A DNA stretch of 64,000 nt from Hofstenia miamia (lineage: Eukaryota; Xenacoelomorpha; Acoela), in the NCBI GenBank assembly GCA_004352715.1, contig SCFE01000087.1, positions 449,150 to 513,149 of the forward strand, written 5' to 3'. Under the pieces are notes generated by a model. That model did no database searches, was not told the DNA's origin, and was given only the letters and a program-made list of their open reading frames with translations. The translations under genes were made by a program, and so were the position numbers. Of this stretch, positions 24,407 to 35,144 are shown one piece after another. Positions within the stretch are counted from its first letter, which is position 1. Every line of letters starts with the position of its first letter.

Positions 24407-24559
24407 GTATTATTGATAATGGACGTTGAGCTAAAATAACTGAATTTCAAACGTTGCCAAAACTTCACAACTGAGATGGTGTACTGCAATTTAATGTAGA
24501 ATGCGTGAAATTCTAATAGCAAGGAAATTTTCAATGCAAATTCCAGGTGTTTAAATTGC
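24407..24559 (-). promoter_or_regulatory. Probable non-coding first exon and core promoter of copy B
   Basis: Minus-strand counterpart of 7954-8114. The donor is AATAC/GTAAGTATG (junction 24407/24406). It shares TTTTGGCAACGTTT, the CTCAAC..TCCATTATCAATAA stretch before the donor, and the AATTTAAACACCTGGAA core (24541-24557; TTTAAA and a CACCTG E-box). Position relative to the coding exon (about 5.2 kb) and similarity to copy A support a long 5'-UTR intron. Confidence 0.55.
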
Positions 24560-25276
24560 TCATCTCGGTTAAAAACTACATATAACTTTAAGTGAGAGCT
24601 GATTTTCCTTACTCTCCCTAAACTGTTAATGCCCACCCAAGAGCATTAATTGTTTTTGATTTCCAGTAAACGGTCGTTGCAAAAAATATCACATACACGC
24701 ATTAACTCAACTCATGCATGCATACGTATTCACACACACACACAATCACTAGTTTCATATACTATATATGAATGAATACATATATACCAGTGGTGTAGCT
24801 AGGAAGGGCTATGCCCCCAGATTGAAACCAGATCGCCTTTCCTCCAGAGAGAATATTAAGTTACTTATTAGAACATTGCAATGGAATTTCCAATATATAT
24901 TTTTCCTTGCCCACACCGTAATTACACTTTCTGGCTACTGCAAAGCTAAGTTCAAACTAGAGATGTACAAGCGAGAACTATATTAACATTGAAATATTAA
25001 ATGATGTTGACATAAAGCATCTACTGAACTGGATAATAAATTTGATGATACTTTTCCCAATGGTATGCGAGGTGTTTCTTGAGGTGCTATGCACACATTT
25101 CAATAAGCAGTCGAATCTTTATATGCATTTATTAGTATCATAATAAATACACTATCTAGGATAAATATTCACTTAGTTTTCTGCAGAATAATAACAATTA
25201 TTTTCCTTAATCCAAAATGTGATAAATCACCAAAATTCAACTACTCCTTTCCTAAGCTTAGACACAATTTGTGAAT

Positions 25277-25310
25277 ATATATATATTTATATATATACAT
25301 ATATATATGT
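25277..25310. repeat. TA-rich microsatellite
   Basis: TATATATATATTTATATATATACATATATATATG-type tract. No other feature overlaps it. Confidence 0.85.
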
Positions 25311-25350
25311 TAGCATGACAGTAAAACAAATCGTTAACTTGCAGTCAGAA

Positions 25351-25602
25351 CCAAAGCTGGAACCGGGCCTTAGGCGAGCCGATCCTGAAAAATTTTACAT
25401 GCATCAATTCATGTGACAGCTTTTTAGAATAATAACTTTAATAAACATGAATAATACTACTTACAACACTAAATATGTAGATGAAATGAGATCTCAAATG
25501 AAATTTAATAATAATGCACGTTGAATACATTTACATGTAGAACATTCAAGAAAAATGTGTAAAACGATAAATTTTGTCACCCGGGCCCGGTTCCAACTCT
25601 GG
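25351..25602. mobile_element. ~250-bp MITE-like inverted-repeat element
   Basis: The left end CCAAAGCTGGAACCGGGCC and the reverse-complemented right end CCAGAGTTGGAACCGGGCC agree at 17 of 19 positions. The interior is AT-rich and non-coding. Target duplication not clear. It lies 268 bp upstream of the composite LTR array. Confidence 0.65.
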
Positions 25603-25869
25603 TGGAACAAATTCGCGTGTTTTTACTCCAAGGTTATTACAAATAGATTTGACACACTTGAGTTCTGCACATTTCTTTAAATATATCTATGCAAATAAAT
25701 ATATTAAGCCTATGCAGACATTTGAAGAAAAACTTGTTGTTTACAGTTGAACCACTTTCCTAAAACATATTTCATAAAATTGACATGTGTACACAAATCA
25801 TTAAAAAAATAATTTAAAACTTTTGGCAAGTTGACCGAATGTTGTCCCAAGTAATCGCATCAGTTTTAT

Positions 25870-27128
25870 TGTAGCATAATCCATCAAAAAACAACAAAGA
25901 ACTGATATTGGGGAACAAGATCGAATTATGAATTTATCTGATTTTATTAATTTTGTGTTTTTGATAAATTAGCATTCAACCAAGCCATGTAATTTGAATT
26001 CGATATTAATTTGTGAAAACAATTGCGCGTCACTTTAACTTTTGACAAATCACATGTGGACGTTTATGCTCCACGTCGATTTTGATAGCGCCATCTTAAA
26101 GCAGAAATTTCTGCAAGTTGGCAACTAAAACGGTGACAGGTACTTGTTTAGCAGTAAATATGTTTATAAAAATTTCTATAAATATGTAGAACTAGGAGAG
26201 AATCGTTGATGGAGAATAAACTCCTTATTATTAATTAAAATGCGCAGCTAGGCGATTTATGCTTGTGCTGATCACTAGGCTGTTGTGAAGGATGAAATGG
26301 TTTGTTGCCTAGATTGATACAATGCATATAGGTTAGGAATAGGTATAAGGGCTTTTTCATCACCGCCTAGCTGGCTATCGAATAAGGCGAGATCGCCACC
26401 CTAGGTATTATCTATGTTTACTTATCTTGTTTTAGATCCAAATTGTTGTTTAAGTGAGACCCATAATGACCGAAAATGGCCTTTTATGTATTGAAGTTAC
26501 TTTAAGTATCGATATCATTATGTAAGTCTAGGAAGCTGCTACTAACTATATGCTTTACTGGTTTTAGCTCCTTTTTAAATTGCTGCAGCTAGTGTTGTTA
26601 GTAGATAGTTGTATTTATTATTACTACATGTAGGGTAGGAAACTGCTGCGTCATTCATTAACTAGGTTTTTTATATCAGCAGTTAGTGTCAATGAACGGT
26701 TGCATTAATACACTAGTAAGAATTACACTGTATCTGAGAATGAGTCATTAAGTCGAATAGTGTCTGCACTACTGTTTATTATCACATAGTTAGGGTACAT
26801 ATAATAAAATTAGATCAAATGAGAATGAGCTGAGTCTGTAAAAGGATGGAACTTCACTCTGTTGCGGAATGGCGGATACTGCTTCAGGCAGTGCGCCCAT
26901 TGTTAACTGGAGTCTCTCTCATACAGTTACCTAAATAGTGGCTGTTACATGTTATTCTAATATCGTATGGATACTAAATATAGTTTAGTGTGGATAAATA
27001 GAAACATGTACATGAGACAATGAAAGTTAATCTAGATAGACATTACCCCACTTGTAAGAAACTGTCGTTCAGCATCCCCAAATAGTTCTGAGTCAATGCA
27101 CATCTAAAGCCTGGGTGATGATTCTACA
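25870..27128 (+). repeat. G2 LTR1 (1259 bp)
   Basis: Begins TGTAGCAT and ends TTCTACA, giving TGTAG/CTACA ends. A TATAAATA box (26177-26184) conserved in LTR2 and LTR3 is a candidate promoter. Preceded by TTAT and followed by a primer-binding-site-like TGG. Confidence 0.85.
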
Positions 27129-27146
27129 TGGCGACCATGACAGGAC
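27129..27146 (+). promoter_or_regulatory. G2 putative primer binding site
   Basis: TGGCGACCATGACAGGAC directly follows the LTR1 CTACA end, as a tRNA-primed minus-strand start site should. The equivalent after LTR2 (38299 on) reads TTGCGACCATGACAGGAC. Which tRNA would prime is not determined. Confidence 0.6.
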
Positions 27147-27629
27147 GCCGAAAGGCCTATTAACATCTGGAATTACACTTATCACATTACCAAGAAAGTT
27201 TTTACCACTCTACGCTTACTAATTCTTTACTGTTCTCTAACTTATGTGGTGTTAAAACGCGGAATCTTGTGAAAATTGCACGTTAGGAGATGTACTCCAG
27301 TGTAATACTTGAACAAAGTCATGGTTACCTTTCTCTTTCTCTCTCTCTGTGTGGTTTTTCTACTCTGCGACTGGATTAGCTGTGGTGTAACAACAGAGGA
27401 TCTAAATGCTCCCTAACTTACGGAAAATTTTTTTTTTCTATCTTTGATTACTGGAACGAAAATTTAGCAGGATCTAGGCAAAACAAAACACTACCATTAC
27501 CTCACAACAGACAAACGATCGCTACAATCAAGCTACTCATGACAAACAAAAAGAATAAAAGAAACCAAAACCAAAGTACCCCATCAACGTCAGCAAGAAC
27601 GCAATCACTTGAGACTTTATCCCCCCCAA

Positions 27630-28270
27630 GATGTCGAAATGCAAACAGTACCCTTACAAGATGAACTAAACTCAATCAAAATCCTCCAAACACTCAGAAG
27701 AAACGCCGAAAATGAAGAGGCACTAAAAACCCAAATCTAAATACTGGAAGAGAAATTCGAAAGAATCCAAAAAGAAAGAGAAGACGTCATAATCAAACTA
27801 AAACAGGATATGAGCCAATGACTAGAGGAATAAAGAAACATTTTCCAATCACAAATCGAATTACTTTCACAAAAATTGGTCGAAGCAAACCAAAAAGTAA
27901 TAGACCAAAACGAAAAATGGGAAACAATGTGTGCCGAACTAGAGGTGGAAAACAAAAACCTGCAACAAGAAAACAAAACACAACAGTTAGAACTCGAGCA
28001 ATTGAAAGACCAACTGCAAATAATAAAACTTTCAGAAGACGATGAACAAATGTTAAAACCAATGAGAATGGAAGACATATTAATATCAGAGGAGCCAGAA
28101 GCTGAACTAGGAGCTCCCAGAAGGAGAATACGAAACAACTACAAAAAACCGTGAAACTTATCAAACAAAGAGGAAGAAGAAAAAGAAAAAATAATCCATG
28201 AAATAACCCAAGAAGTGAAAAAAACGAATATCAACTGAGAGCTTAGAAGGCTCCAAAAAACCATCATACA
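27630..28270 (+). pseudogene. G2 gag N-terminal coiled-coil region, interrupted
   Basis: A Glu/Gln/Lys/Leu-rich coiled-coil-like sequence runs in one frame from about 27630, through the clean open part 27876-28154, to about 28270. Stops interrupt it (TAA near 27738, TGA near 27820, TAA near 27829, TGA near 28152 and 28236). The copy at 38850-39390 has the same region. The TGA in CAATGACT is present in both copies, whereas the TAA near 27738 is TCA in the second copy. The region precedes the zinc-knuckle gag frame, which lies in another frame starting at 28285. Probably the Gag N-terminal multimerisation part; that role is inferred. Confidence 0.65.
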
Positions 28271-28284
28271 ACAAAACGATACTG

Positions 28285-29163
28285 ATGGAAAAAGAAAACG
28301 AACCAACACCCTGCACAGCACAAATTCAAAAATTTACAGGGAAGATAGATAGCTATTCTCCAACATTCGAAGAATGGCTAGATCTGTTTGAACTGACAAT
28401 GAAAGAAAGGCGAGTAGACCAAACCACAGCAGCAGCAAGGCTACCACTCTACCTAGCAGGAGCCGCACACCAACACTACCTAATGCTTGACACAGAAACA
28501 AAAAGAAATTATAAGCAGTTAACCGGAAATTTCATCGAATACTATCGAAACGAAAGTTTCAAAAATCAATATAGATTAATACTAAACAGAACAAAAATGA
28601 AAAAGTTTGATGACATCAGAAACTACATGTTGCAAGTGGAGCGACTACTAACCTTAAGCTCCAGAGGAGGTTACTACTCCAAATACGACTTGTTTTCACA
28701 CATCACCAAAGGATTACCCGAAAATATAAGGCAGCAATTCGAAACAAAATGCGATGTAGACAACAAACTAGAGAAAATGATAAGAAAAGCAGTTGACATC
28801 CAGGTAATGCTGGAAAACAATTTGAGAATCTATGAAAAAGCAACCTGGAATCACCAAAACACAACGAATTGGAAAACAAAAGAACAGCCAATAGCAAAAA
28901 CACTGCAAACCACCTTTGGAAAGAAGGAAGACAAAATAATAAAAATAAAGACAAAAAATGGACAGACAAAGAAACTCAAAGAACGAGATGTCTGCTGCTA
29001 CAATTGTGGCCAGAAAGGACACAGAAAAACTGAATGCAAAAAATCTATAAATATCATAGAAGAGGGAGAAGGATATTTCGATGATGAAGACTTAATAAAC
29101 TCAGATTACAAAACCACCTCAGATATTGAGGAAATCAAAATGAACAAAGAGTTGGAAAACTAA
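28285..29163 (+). CDS. gag: G2 Gag: capsid-like region and zinc knuckle
   Basis: An intact 292-residue frame. Residues about 10-190 have the helical, charged character of Ty3/gypsy Gag capsids, with segments such as YSPTFEEWLDLFELTM and FKNQYRLILNRTKMKKFDD, which match the retrotransposon Gag pattern of a Trp-containing helix followed by LxxxRxxxxESVxxY-like sequence. A single CCHC knuckle (C238-x2-C241-x4-H246-x4-C251) lies near the C-terminus, followed by an acidic tail. Gag would assemble the particle and bind RNA. The protease frame begins 92 nt after the stop in a different frame. The upstream coiled coil probably belonged to the same protein originally. Confidence 0.8.
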   Translation: MEKENEPTPCTAQIQKFTGKIDSYSPTFEEWLDLFELTMKERRVDQTTAAARLPLYLAGAAHQHYLMLDTETKRNYKQLTGNFIEYYRNESFKNQYRLILNRTKMKKFDDIRNYMLQVERLLTLSSRGGYYSKYDLFSHITKGLPENIRQQFETKCDVDNKLEKMIRKAVDIQVMLENNLRIYEKATWNHQNTTNWKTKEQPIAKTLQTTFGKKEDKIIKIKTKNGQTKKLKERDVCCYNCGQKGHRKTECKKSINIIEEGEGYFDDEDLINSDYKTTSDIEEIKMNKELEN

Positions 29164-29254
29164 AAGGAGTGCCGACTCCAAACAACCACGCACCAGTTAT
29201 GATCTTAACAAATCTACACAATGTCAACACAATTACAGTTGTGATAAATGCAAA

Positions 29255-30985
29255 ATGATTAAAGCTAAAATCAACACATGTGCAGTTAAATCAATAATCA
29301 CAGATGAATGCGCAACAAAACTGGGATTCACAAGAGAAGAATTATCAAAATCGCACAATTGGCTAATAAATGCATCAGGTGAATACATAGACACAAAAGG
29401 AACACTGGAAACAGTGAGGATAAGAATAGCGAACAAAACATTCAAGCAATCATTAATCGTAGTGGACACTCACAGAAACCTACTACCCTACGAAATCATA
29501 CTAGGAGATGACTTCCTATCAAAAAATAACTGTGTAATAAATTATGGAAACAGAACAATAAGGGTCGAGGAAGAAGAAATTGAAATCAATGAAGAACAAC
29601 AAGAGAAAGACATGCTATTCAAACTAACAGAAGATATCAAATTACAACCCTACCACTGGAAGATGCATACTATTAAGTGTGAAAAAGACATAACAGCAGA
29701 GATAATGATATACGAGCAATCAGGAATTAACACAAAACGAATCTCAATGCCAGCAAGCATCTGTGCTATTAAACAAGTTGAAGGAAAAATCCCAATGCTC
29801 AATTCTACGAATAGAAACATCAACATAAATCAAAAGAAAGTGAAGATTTATGGAAAATACGTGAAATCTAGCATACAAATGATTTGGAAACTGATAGAAG
29901 ACGATGGAGTCAGTAATCCACAATGCCAACTAGAGGGCGCGTGGATGAAAGCACAAGAAACCATCAGGACTAGTAATCCACAAGGTCACCTAGAGGACAT
30001 GTGGATGAACGACAAAGACAAAAAAAGAACAAAACAAGAAGATGATGGAGTTAGTAATCCACAATGCCAACTACAGTGCATGTGGATGAAAGCACAAGAA
30101 ACCATCGGGGCTTGTAATCCACAAGGTCAACTAGAGGACATGTGGATGAACACTGAAGATGAAGAAAAAATACTGAACATAAAAGAAGAGGATTACGAAC
30201 ACCTAAATCAGAGAGAGAGAGAAGCATTGCAAAAACTATTAAGAAAACACAGTCAGATCATTAACTTTGGTGAAATAAGCATTGGACAGGCAATTGGTGA
30301 AACACACAAAATAGTAATGACAACGGATAAACCAATAAAGCTACCAGTAAGGAGAGTCCCCAAACAATTAAAAGACAAATACAACAGAATTCTAAACAAA
30401 CTAATTGACAACAAAATAATAAGACCAAGCGAAAGTCCATATGTGGCACCAACAATATTTGTCAAACAAGGAAAAAAATACAGATTATGCATGGATTTCA
30501 GAAAACTAAATGACATAACAAAAAAAGACTCCTATCCACTACCAAGAATTGAAGACATGCTCTATGAGGCAAGCAAACACAAATATTTCACAGTAATAGA
30601 CTTGTGCAAAGCCTACTGGCAGGTACAAATGGAACCAAAAGACATAGAAAAAACAGCATTCATAACACCATATGGACTATACAAGTGGATTTACATGGCA
30701 TTTGGATTATGCAACGCACCAGCAACATTCCAACATTACATCACAAAAGTCCTGAAAAATAAACAAAACAAAATCAAAGAAGGAATAAATGCCTACATCA
30801 ACGACATAATCATAACAAGCAACATGGTAGAACAACACCTACAAAAACTCGATAGAATGCTGAAGATACTGAAGGACGCCAGACTAAGAGTAAATGGCAA
30901 CAAATGTGATACATTAAAGAAGAAAGTGATATTCCTGGGACAAATAATAAGCCACAGACAAATCAGCATGAAAGATAACACATGA
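29255..30985 (+). pseudogene. pol: G2 Pol: protease and reverse transcriptase, catalytic residues altered
   Basis: A 576-residue frame. Retropepsin homology is at residues 5-105. The active-site position reads INTCA (6-10) where the family has a D-[ST]-G core, while the C-terminal ILGDDFL block is kept. A linker (about 125-335) contains four copies of a NPQxxLE peptide repeat. RT follows, with PSESPYVAPTIFVKQGKKYR, LCMDFRKLN, VIDLCKAYWQV and [13 protein letters not shown]. The palm box reads YIND (30794-30805) instead of YxDD. The frame ends at a TGA (30983), but RT thumb/connection homology continues to about 31100. Loss of both catalytic signatures suggests a dead copy. The related minus-strand element at 55-63 kb retains YIDD. 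Confidence 0.85.
29916..30147 (+). repeat. Four 31-nt hairpin-forming repeats inside the pol linker
   Basis: Units at 29916-29946, 29976-30006, 30057-30087 and 30117-30147. Each has outer arms ATCCAC/GTGGAT and a loop around AACTAGA. The inner arms are GCC/GGC in unit 1 and GTC/GAC in units 2 and 4, a compensatory pair change. In the pol frame each unit encodes NPQ[CG][QH]L[EQ]. More copies with the same codon phase occur after pol at 33316-33547. Confidence 0.7.
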
Positions 30986-31190
30986 GAAATGATAAGAAAA
31001 ATTGAAAAACCAAATATGAAGAAAGACTTACAAAGAATAATGGGTTTCTTGAATTACTATGGCACATTCATACCAGACATTGCAGGAAAAACGGCAAAAA
31101 TGACAAACTTGATGAAAAAAATCTGTACCATTTGTGTGGACCTGGGAACAATAGGAGGAATTAGATAAAATAAAACACGAACAATCCAAA

Positions 31191-31673
31191 TTGCCCTCCC
31201 TGAACACTCCAGACTATGGAAAAGAATTCATACTCGATTGCGACGCAAGTAAGGTGGCAATAGGAGCAGCAATCAGTCAAATAAAAGAAGGAATAGAAGT
31301 ACCAATACAATTCTTCAGCAGAAAACTAAAAACAAATGAAGAGGACTATGGATCCACAAAACTGGAAATGCTTGCATTGATAGAGAGTATAAAAAAATTC
31401 CGACATTTCTTAATTGGAAGAAAATTCCGAGTAAGGACAGACAACAGCCGCCTTGCCTGGGTAAAAAAATTTTCAGGGGACAAGTCGTCAATAGTCTCAT
31501 GCTGGATAGAGTACCTCAACGAATTCAATTTCACAATTGAACATAGAAAAGGGAAACTCCATTCCAATGCTGATTTCTGGACCTCCTTACCAGAATACAA
31601 AGAGATCTCAAAAAGAGAGAAGGAAACAAAACGGAATTCCAATTCATACCGCACAATGAATATGAGGAACTAG
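31191..31673 (+). pseudogene. pol: G2 RNase H
   Basis: A 160-residue fragment with the gypsy RNase H blocks FILDCDASKVAIGAAISQ (first Asp), STKLEMLALIESIKKFRHFL (Glu) and VRTDNSRLAWV (second Asp), then IEHRKGKLHSNADFW. It is in a different frame from the RT part, with about 200 nt of broken connection sequence between them. The acidic residues are present, so the domain itself is well preserved. Confidence 0.85.
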
Positions 31674-31717
31674 CCGAGATAAAAGTCGACAAAAAACGAA
31701 AAGCAATCATACTGATC

Positions 31718-33211
31718 ATGATTAAAGAGGAAATAACTGAAGATGAAATAATAGAAAGACAAAATCAAGACATAGTCCTAAAAGAAATTAAAGAAAAGCT
31801 GAAAAACAAAGAAAAGAAATTATCAAAAACTGTGAACAGCTACTTCAGTCAATATACATGGAAAACTAATGATAACAGACTACTTTATACCACAGGGAAA
31901 ACCAATCAGATAGCAATACCCGAATATTTCAAAAGGGATCTAATAAGAAAAACTTATGAAAAAGGACATTTGGGCATCATACAAACTGAAATGACATTTA
32001 ACTCAAAGTATATCACAACAGGAGTAAGAAAAGTCACAGAAGATGTCATAAATAAATGCAGCACATGCCTACTGAACAATCCACAACACTTTCCAACACA
32101 AAGAGCACCATTAGAAAAAATCATATCCACCAAACCAAACGAAATCGTACATATCGACATAGAAATGCTGTCCAAAGATGAAGAGGGGTACCAATACCTA
32201 CTGGTGATGGTGGACAACTTCACAAAATACACTAAAATGATTCCAATGAAAAACACAACAGCCGAAGAAACAGCAAACATCATACTAAAAGAATGGATAC
32301 TAAAAATAGGCCCAATAGAAAAAATAATAACGGATAAGAGACCCCAATTCGAAAGTACATTGTTTCAAGAACTCGCCAAATTACTCCACCCACAAGCAAA
32401 CAGAGTGGTAGAAAGACTAAATCGCACACTAATAAAACTCATAAGAGTAACTACATCAAGAATAGGAGGAAACAAATGGAGAGAAGTTATACAAATGGTT
32501 GAATATTTCTACAACACCTCCGTGCATGCAATGACAAGAGTAACCCCATTCAAAGCAATGTATGGGAGAGAGGCGGAAACCCCACTATCAATGCAGTTCT
32601 CGAACTACTCACAGAAGTTAGACAACCAATTTGTAAAACAACTAAAACAACAAATCACAGCAACCCATGAAATGATGTGCCACAATACAAAAAAGTCAGC
32701 AACAAGACAAGAGCATAATTACAACAAAAAAATATATGGACACACGCACAAATTAGGTGATAAAGTTTATGTATTTACACCTATCAAGGTAAATGACGTT
32801 AACCAAGTACGAAAACTAAATACAGTATGGTCAGGACCTTATACAATTAAAAAAGTATTAGACAATAATGAATACATGCTAAATAATGAAAAAATTGTAC
32901 ATTTTCAAAATTTAAAAAGAGCAATTACTGATATCGAGGGCGCAACCCTAGATGAAAAAGCAGAATTTAAGTTAATACTTAATGAGGGAGAAAACAGATA
33001 TGAAATGGAAGAACTAGAGAGCCTTCCTGAAGATGAATTCGAGGAAGAATTCACACATGATATACAGAAGGATGAAATACAACAAAGAACAATGCCTAGA
33101 AGGGCCGCAAAAGAAAATATAAATTATAACCCTGAAACATGGGACTTAAGCCTAATATCTCAATTTAAGAAATTGGAAGGTGTAGCAACAATCCCCCAAA
33201 TGAGCACATGA
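31718..33211 (+). pseudogene. pol: G2 integrase with GPY/F C-terminal module, core slightly deleted
   Basis: A 497-residue frame. The zinc-binding part has EKGHLGIIQTEM and CSTCLLNNP. The catalytic core has VHIDIEML (D), IITDKRPQFES (D) and RVVERLNRTLIKL (E). About ten residues usual between ...LAKLLH and PQANR are missing, so the core is shortened. The C-terminal module contains KLNTVWSGPYTIKKV, the GPY/F motif of gypsy integrases. The tail (about residues 410-497) is acidic and unrecognised. Integrase would insert the DNA copy into the host genome. The frame is open, but the deletion in the core argues against activity. Confidence 0.85.
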
Positions 33212-33315
33212 TCAAATGCAATGCCAATCCAACCCACAGAAGAGAGTGAGAAGAACACACCAAACAGAGAGGGACTGTGAGAACATCAGACAATGAGATG
33301 AAGTAAAAGAAATAC

Positions 33316-33845
33316 CTAGTAGTCGTCACCACCAACTAGAGGGCACAGTGACCAACAGTAGTGTAGAAGATCAAAAGCTTAGTAGTCCTCAAGGCCAATG
33401 AAAGGGCAGAGCGACCAAAGGCGACAACATCAATACACAGAGTAGTCCGCATCGCCAACTAGAGGGCAGGCAGATGAAAAGTGCTCATACTCAAAGTCCC
33501 AACCTTCCTTCAAGTTCTCCACACTGCCAACTAGAGGGTAAGTGGAGGAATGAGTATCCAGGGGAAGGTGTAAGCGGTGGAAGAACTGTAGTAATACAGA
33601 AGCAACTAGAAGCTGACGGTACTGCAGAATCTGCAGCTGATCAAATGCTAAAGGGATATCCAGAAGGAAACCAACCAAAAGGGGACCAACTGGAATCCAT
33701 TAGCAGTGGTTCAGAAATAGAGTATGAACAGAGCACCAGTGCAAGAAGACCTCTAATACTCACTCAGGAAGTGCTACATGCCCCCTCAGAAAGCACATGA
33801 ACAATGTCTGAGAGCACCATGCGCTCAGTTGAATGAAACAAGAGG
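33316..33845 (+). other. Post-pol spacer with further hairpin/peptide repeats
   Basis: Copies of the CCAACTAGAGGG module start near 33318, 33381, 33444 and 33517, always in the codon phase that reads SSP or SSR, two residues, QLEG. An open frame runs 33474-33800 (108 codons, Ser/Glu/Gln-rich, no domain recognised). The first two repeats are in the same frame upstream, interrupted by a TGA. The outer arms differ between copies, for example CTCCAC/GTGGAG at 33517-33547 and CATC/GATG at 33450-33476, and the halves still pair. The region may be the leader or N-terminal part of the accessory gene. Confidence 0.55.
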
Positions 33846-35144
33846 ATGTCAACTATAGATGGAGAGAAACTGCACCCATATTTCATACCAAAAATAAAAA
33901 TGATATACAATGCTTACGAAAAATTATCCCCAGAAACACGAAGTCTACTACGAAGACAACTAAAAACAGATGAAACAAATCTCCCAATTGTACTAGATAA
34001 AGAAAATCGACCAATGGTAAACATAATATTAAGCTACCCACAAAGAATGAACGAAACACTTGAACGCCCATACTTCAGAAGTACCATTCACATCAACTTC
34101 TGCGACAATTTCACACTAGCCGACATTCAAAACATAATAACATCAAAGGACAACATCGCAAAAATCGAACAAATCAACCTGGACAGAGAAAACCTGGTAC
34201 TAATTCACATACTAAAAGAAAAGGAATACACAAACAAACTGGAGAAACAAATACAACCAATATTAAAATTAGCAAAGCAAAACAATGTACAAATTGTAAT
34301 AATCGCAATCACAACAGAGAAAGACATACCAACATTTCTAAATGAAATGAGTATGCAAGTCCAAAACGTATTCCTAAAAGAAAAAACACAGGATGAAACA
34401 ACAGTATCAGAGTTAATAAAATTCGACTTACAAATAGACTACTGGGGAACAGTATATCGATTAATGGTAGAGCCATGGATAGCAGTAGAGCTATACCAAC
34501 AAGCGAAGACAATGGAGCTAACAACAAAAGCAACAGATATCAAAAAACTCATGCAACTGCACATAAAATGCAGCATCAATCAAGGACAAGAACACTTAAA
34601 ACAAATACAAAAAACGTGGAACAACATGAAAGTATCAAAAACATCAGAAGAAGAATGGCCAAAAATCAACATAGAAGCCCCATTGAGACAATACCACAAA
34701 TCAGTGGAAATCTTGCTACAGGAAATCAACAGGGCATACAAACTCAACACCAAGAAAAATTTCAAATCGTACATGTTTGACGAAATCAAAACCCCTGAAA
34801 TAAGATATAGAATGACAATATGGATACTGGCCATATACCTGACACAAGATGAAACACTAAAAATTCCCGTCTCTAGAAGAACAAGGATGAAACTAAGTAA
34901 GAACACAACATACAAGATCGCGTTCTCCCCCATAAACACAACAACAAAAAACTGGATGCTAAAAGGAAATATCAAAAAATTCGTCTCTCAGGACAAACAA
35001 GAAAAACCCATACAAACAGTACAGAAAAGACTACTGAGAATCATCACAGACAAACATCCGATGTGTAAGATAACCATGGTAACCATAGCCAACAAAACAG
35101 GAATATGCCCAAACGAAATTGCACTATTTGATGACGCAACATGA
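33846..35144 (+). CDS. G2 accessory ORF after pol, unknown protein (part 1)
   Basis: A 432-residue frame in the position where envelope genes sit in some gypsy elements. It has no signal peptide, no long hydrophobic segment and no Cys pattern, so it does not look like an envelope protein. Residues about 100-165 alternate short strands and helices (QIVIIAITTEKDIP), suggestive of an alpha/beta fold. Residues about 185-225 (SELIKFDL, then RLMVEPWIAVELYQQAKTME) are clearly matched by the related element on the minus strand near 58.7 kb (SELIATNL, RIMVEPKIVINIYQYIKTMK). The rest is Lys/Thr/Ile-rich and helical. Conservation in two diverged elements indicates a real gene of the lineage. Function not recognised. 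Coding-like sequence continues past the TGA at 35142. Confidence 0.7.
   Translation: MSTIDGEKLHPYFIPKIKMIYNAYEKLSPETRSLLRRQLKTDETNLPIVLDKENRPMVNIILSYPQRMNETLERPYFRSTIHINFCDNFTLADIQNIITSKDNIAKIEQINLDRENLVLIHILKEKEYTNKLEKQIQPILKLAKQNNVQIVIIAITTEKDIPTFLNEMSMQVQNVFLKEKTQDETTVSELIKFDLQIDYWGTVYRLMVEPWIAVELYQQAKTMELTTKATDIKKLMQLHIKCSINQGQEHLKQIQKTWNNMKVSKTSEEEWPKINIEAPLRQYHKSVEILLQEINRAYKLNTKKNFKSYMFDEIKTPEIRYRMTIWILAIYLTQDETLKIPVSRRTRMKLSKNTTYKIAFSPINTTTKNWMLKGNIKKFVSQDKQEKPIQTVQKRLLRIITDKHPMCKITMVTIANKTGICPNEIALFDDAT

Noticed and set aside
24786-24830. hAT-like end (CAGTGGTGTAGCTAGG)
   Set aside because: No matching right end or target duplication could be located, so element boundaries cannot be supported.
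27737-28164. Minus-strand Ser/Phe-rich frames
   Set aside because: Antisense shadows of the A-rich gag coiled-coil region; similar shadows occur along the whole pol and accessory region.
33846-35144. Envelope gene interpretation of the accessory ORF
   Set aside because: No signal peptide, fusion-peptide-like or membrane-spanning segment, and no Cys pattern; position alone is not enough.
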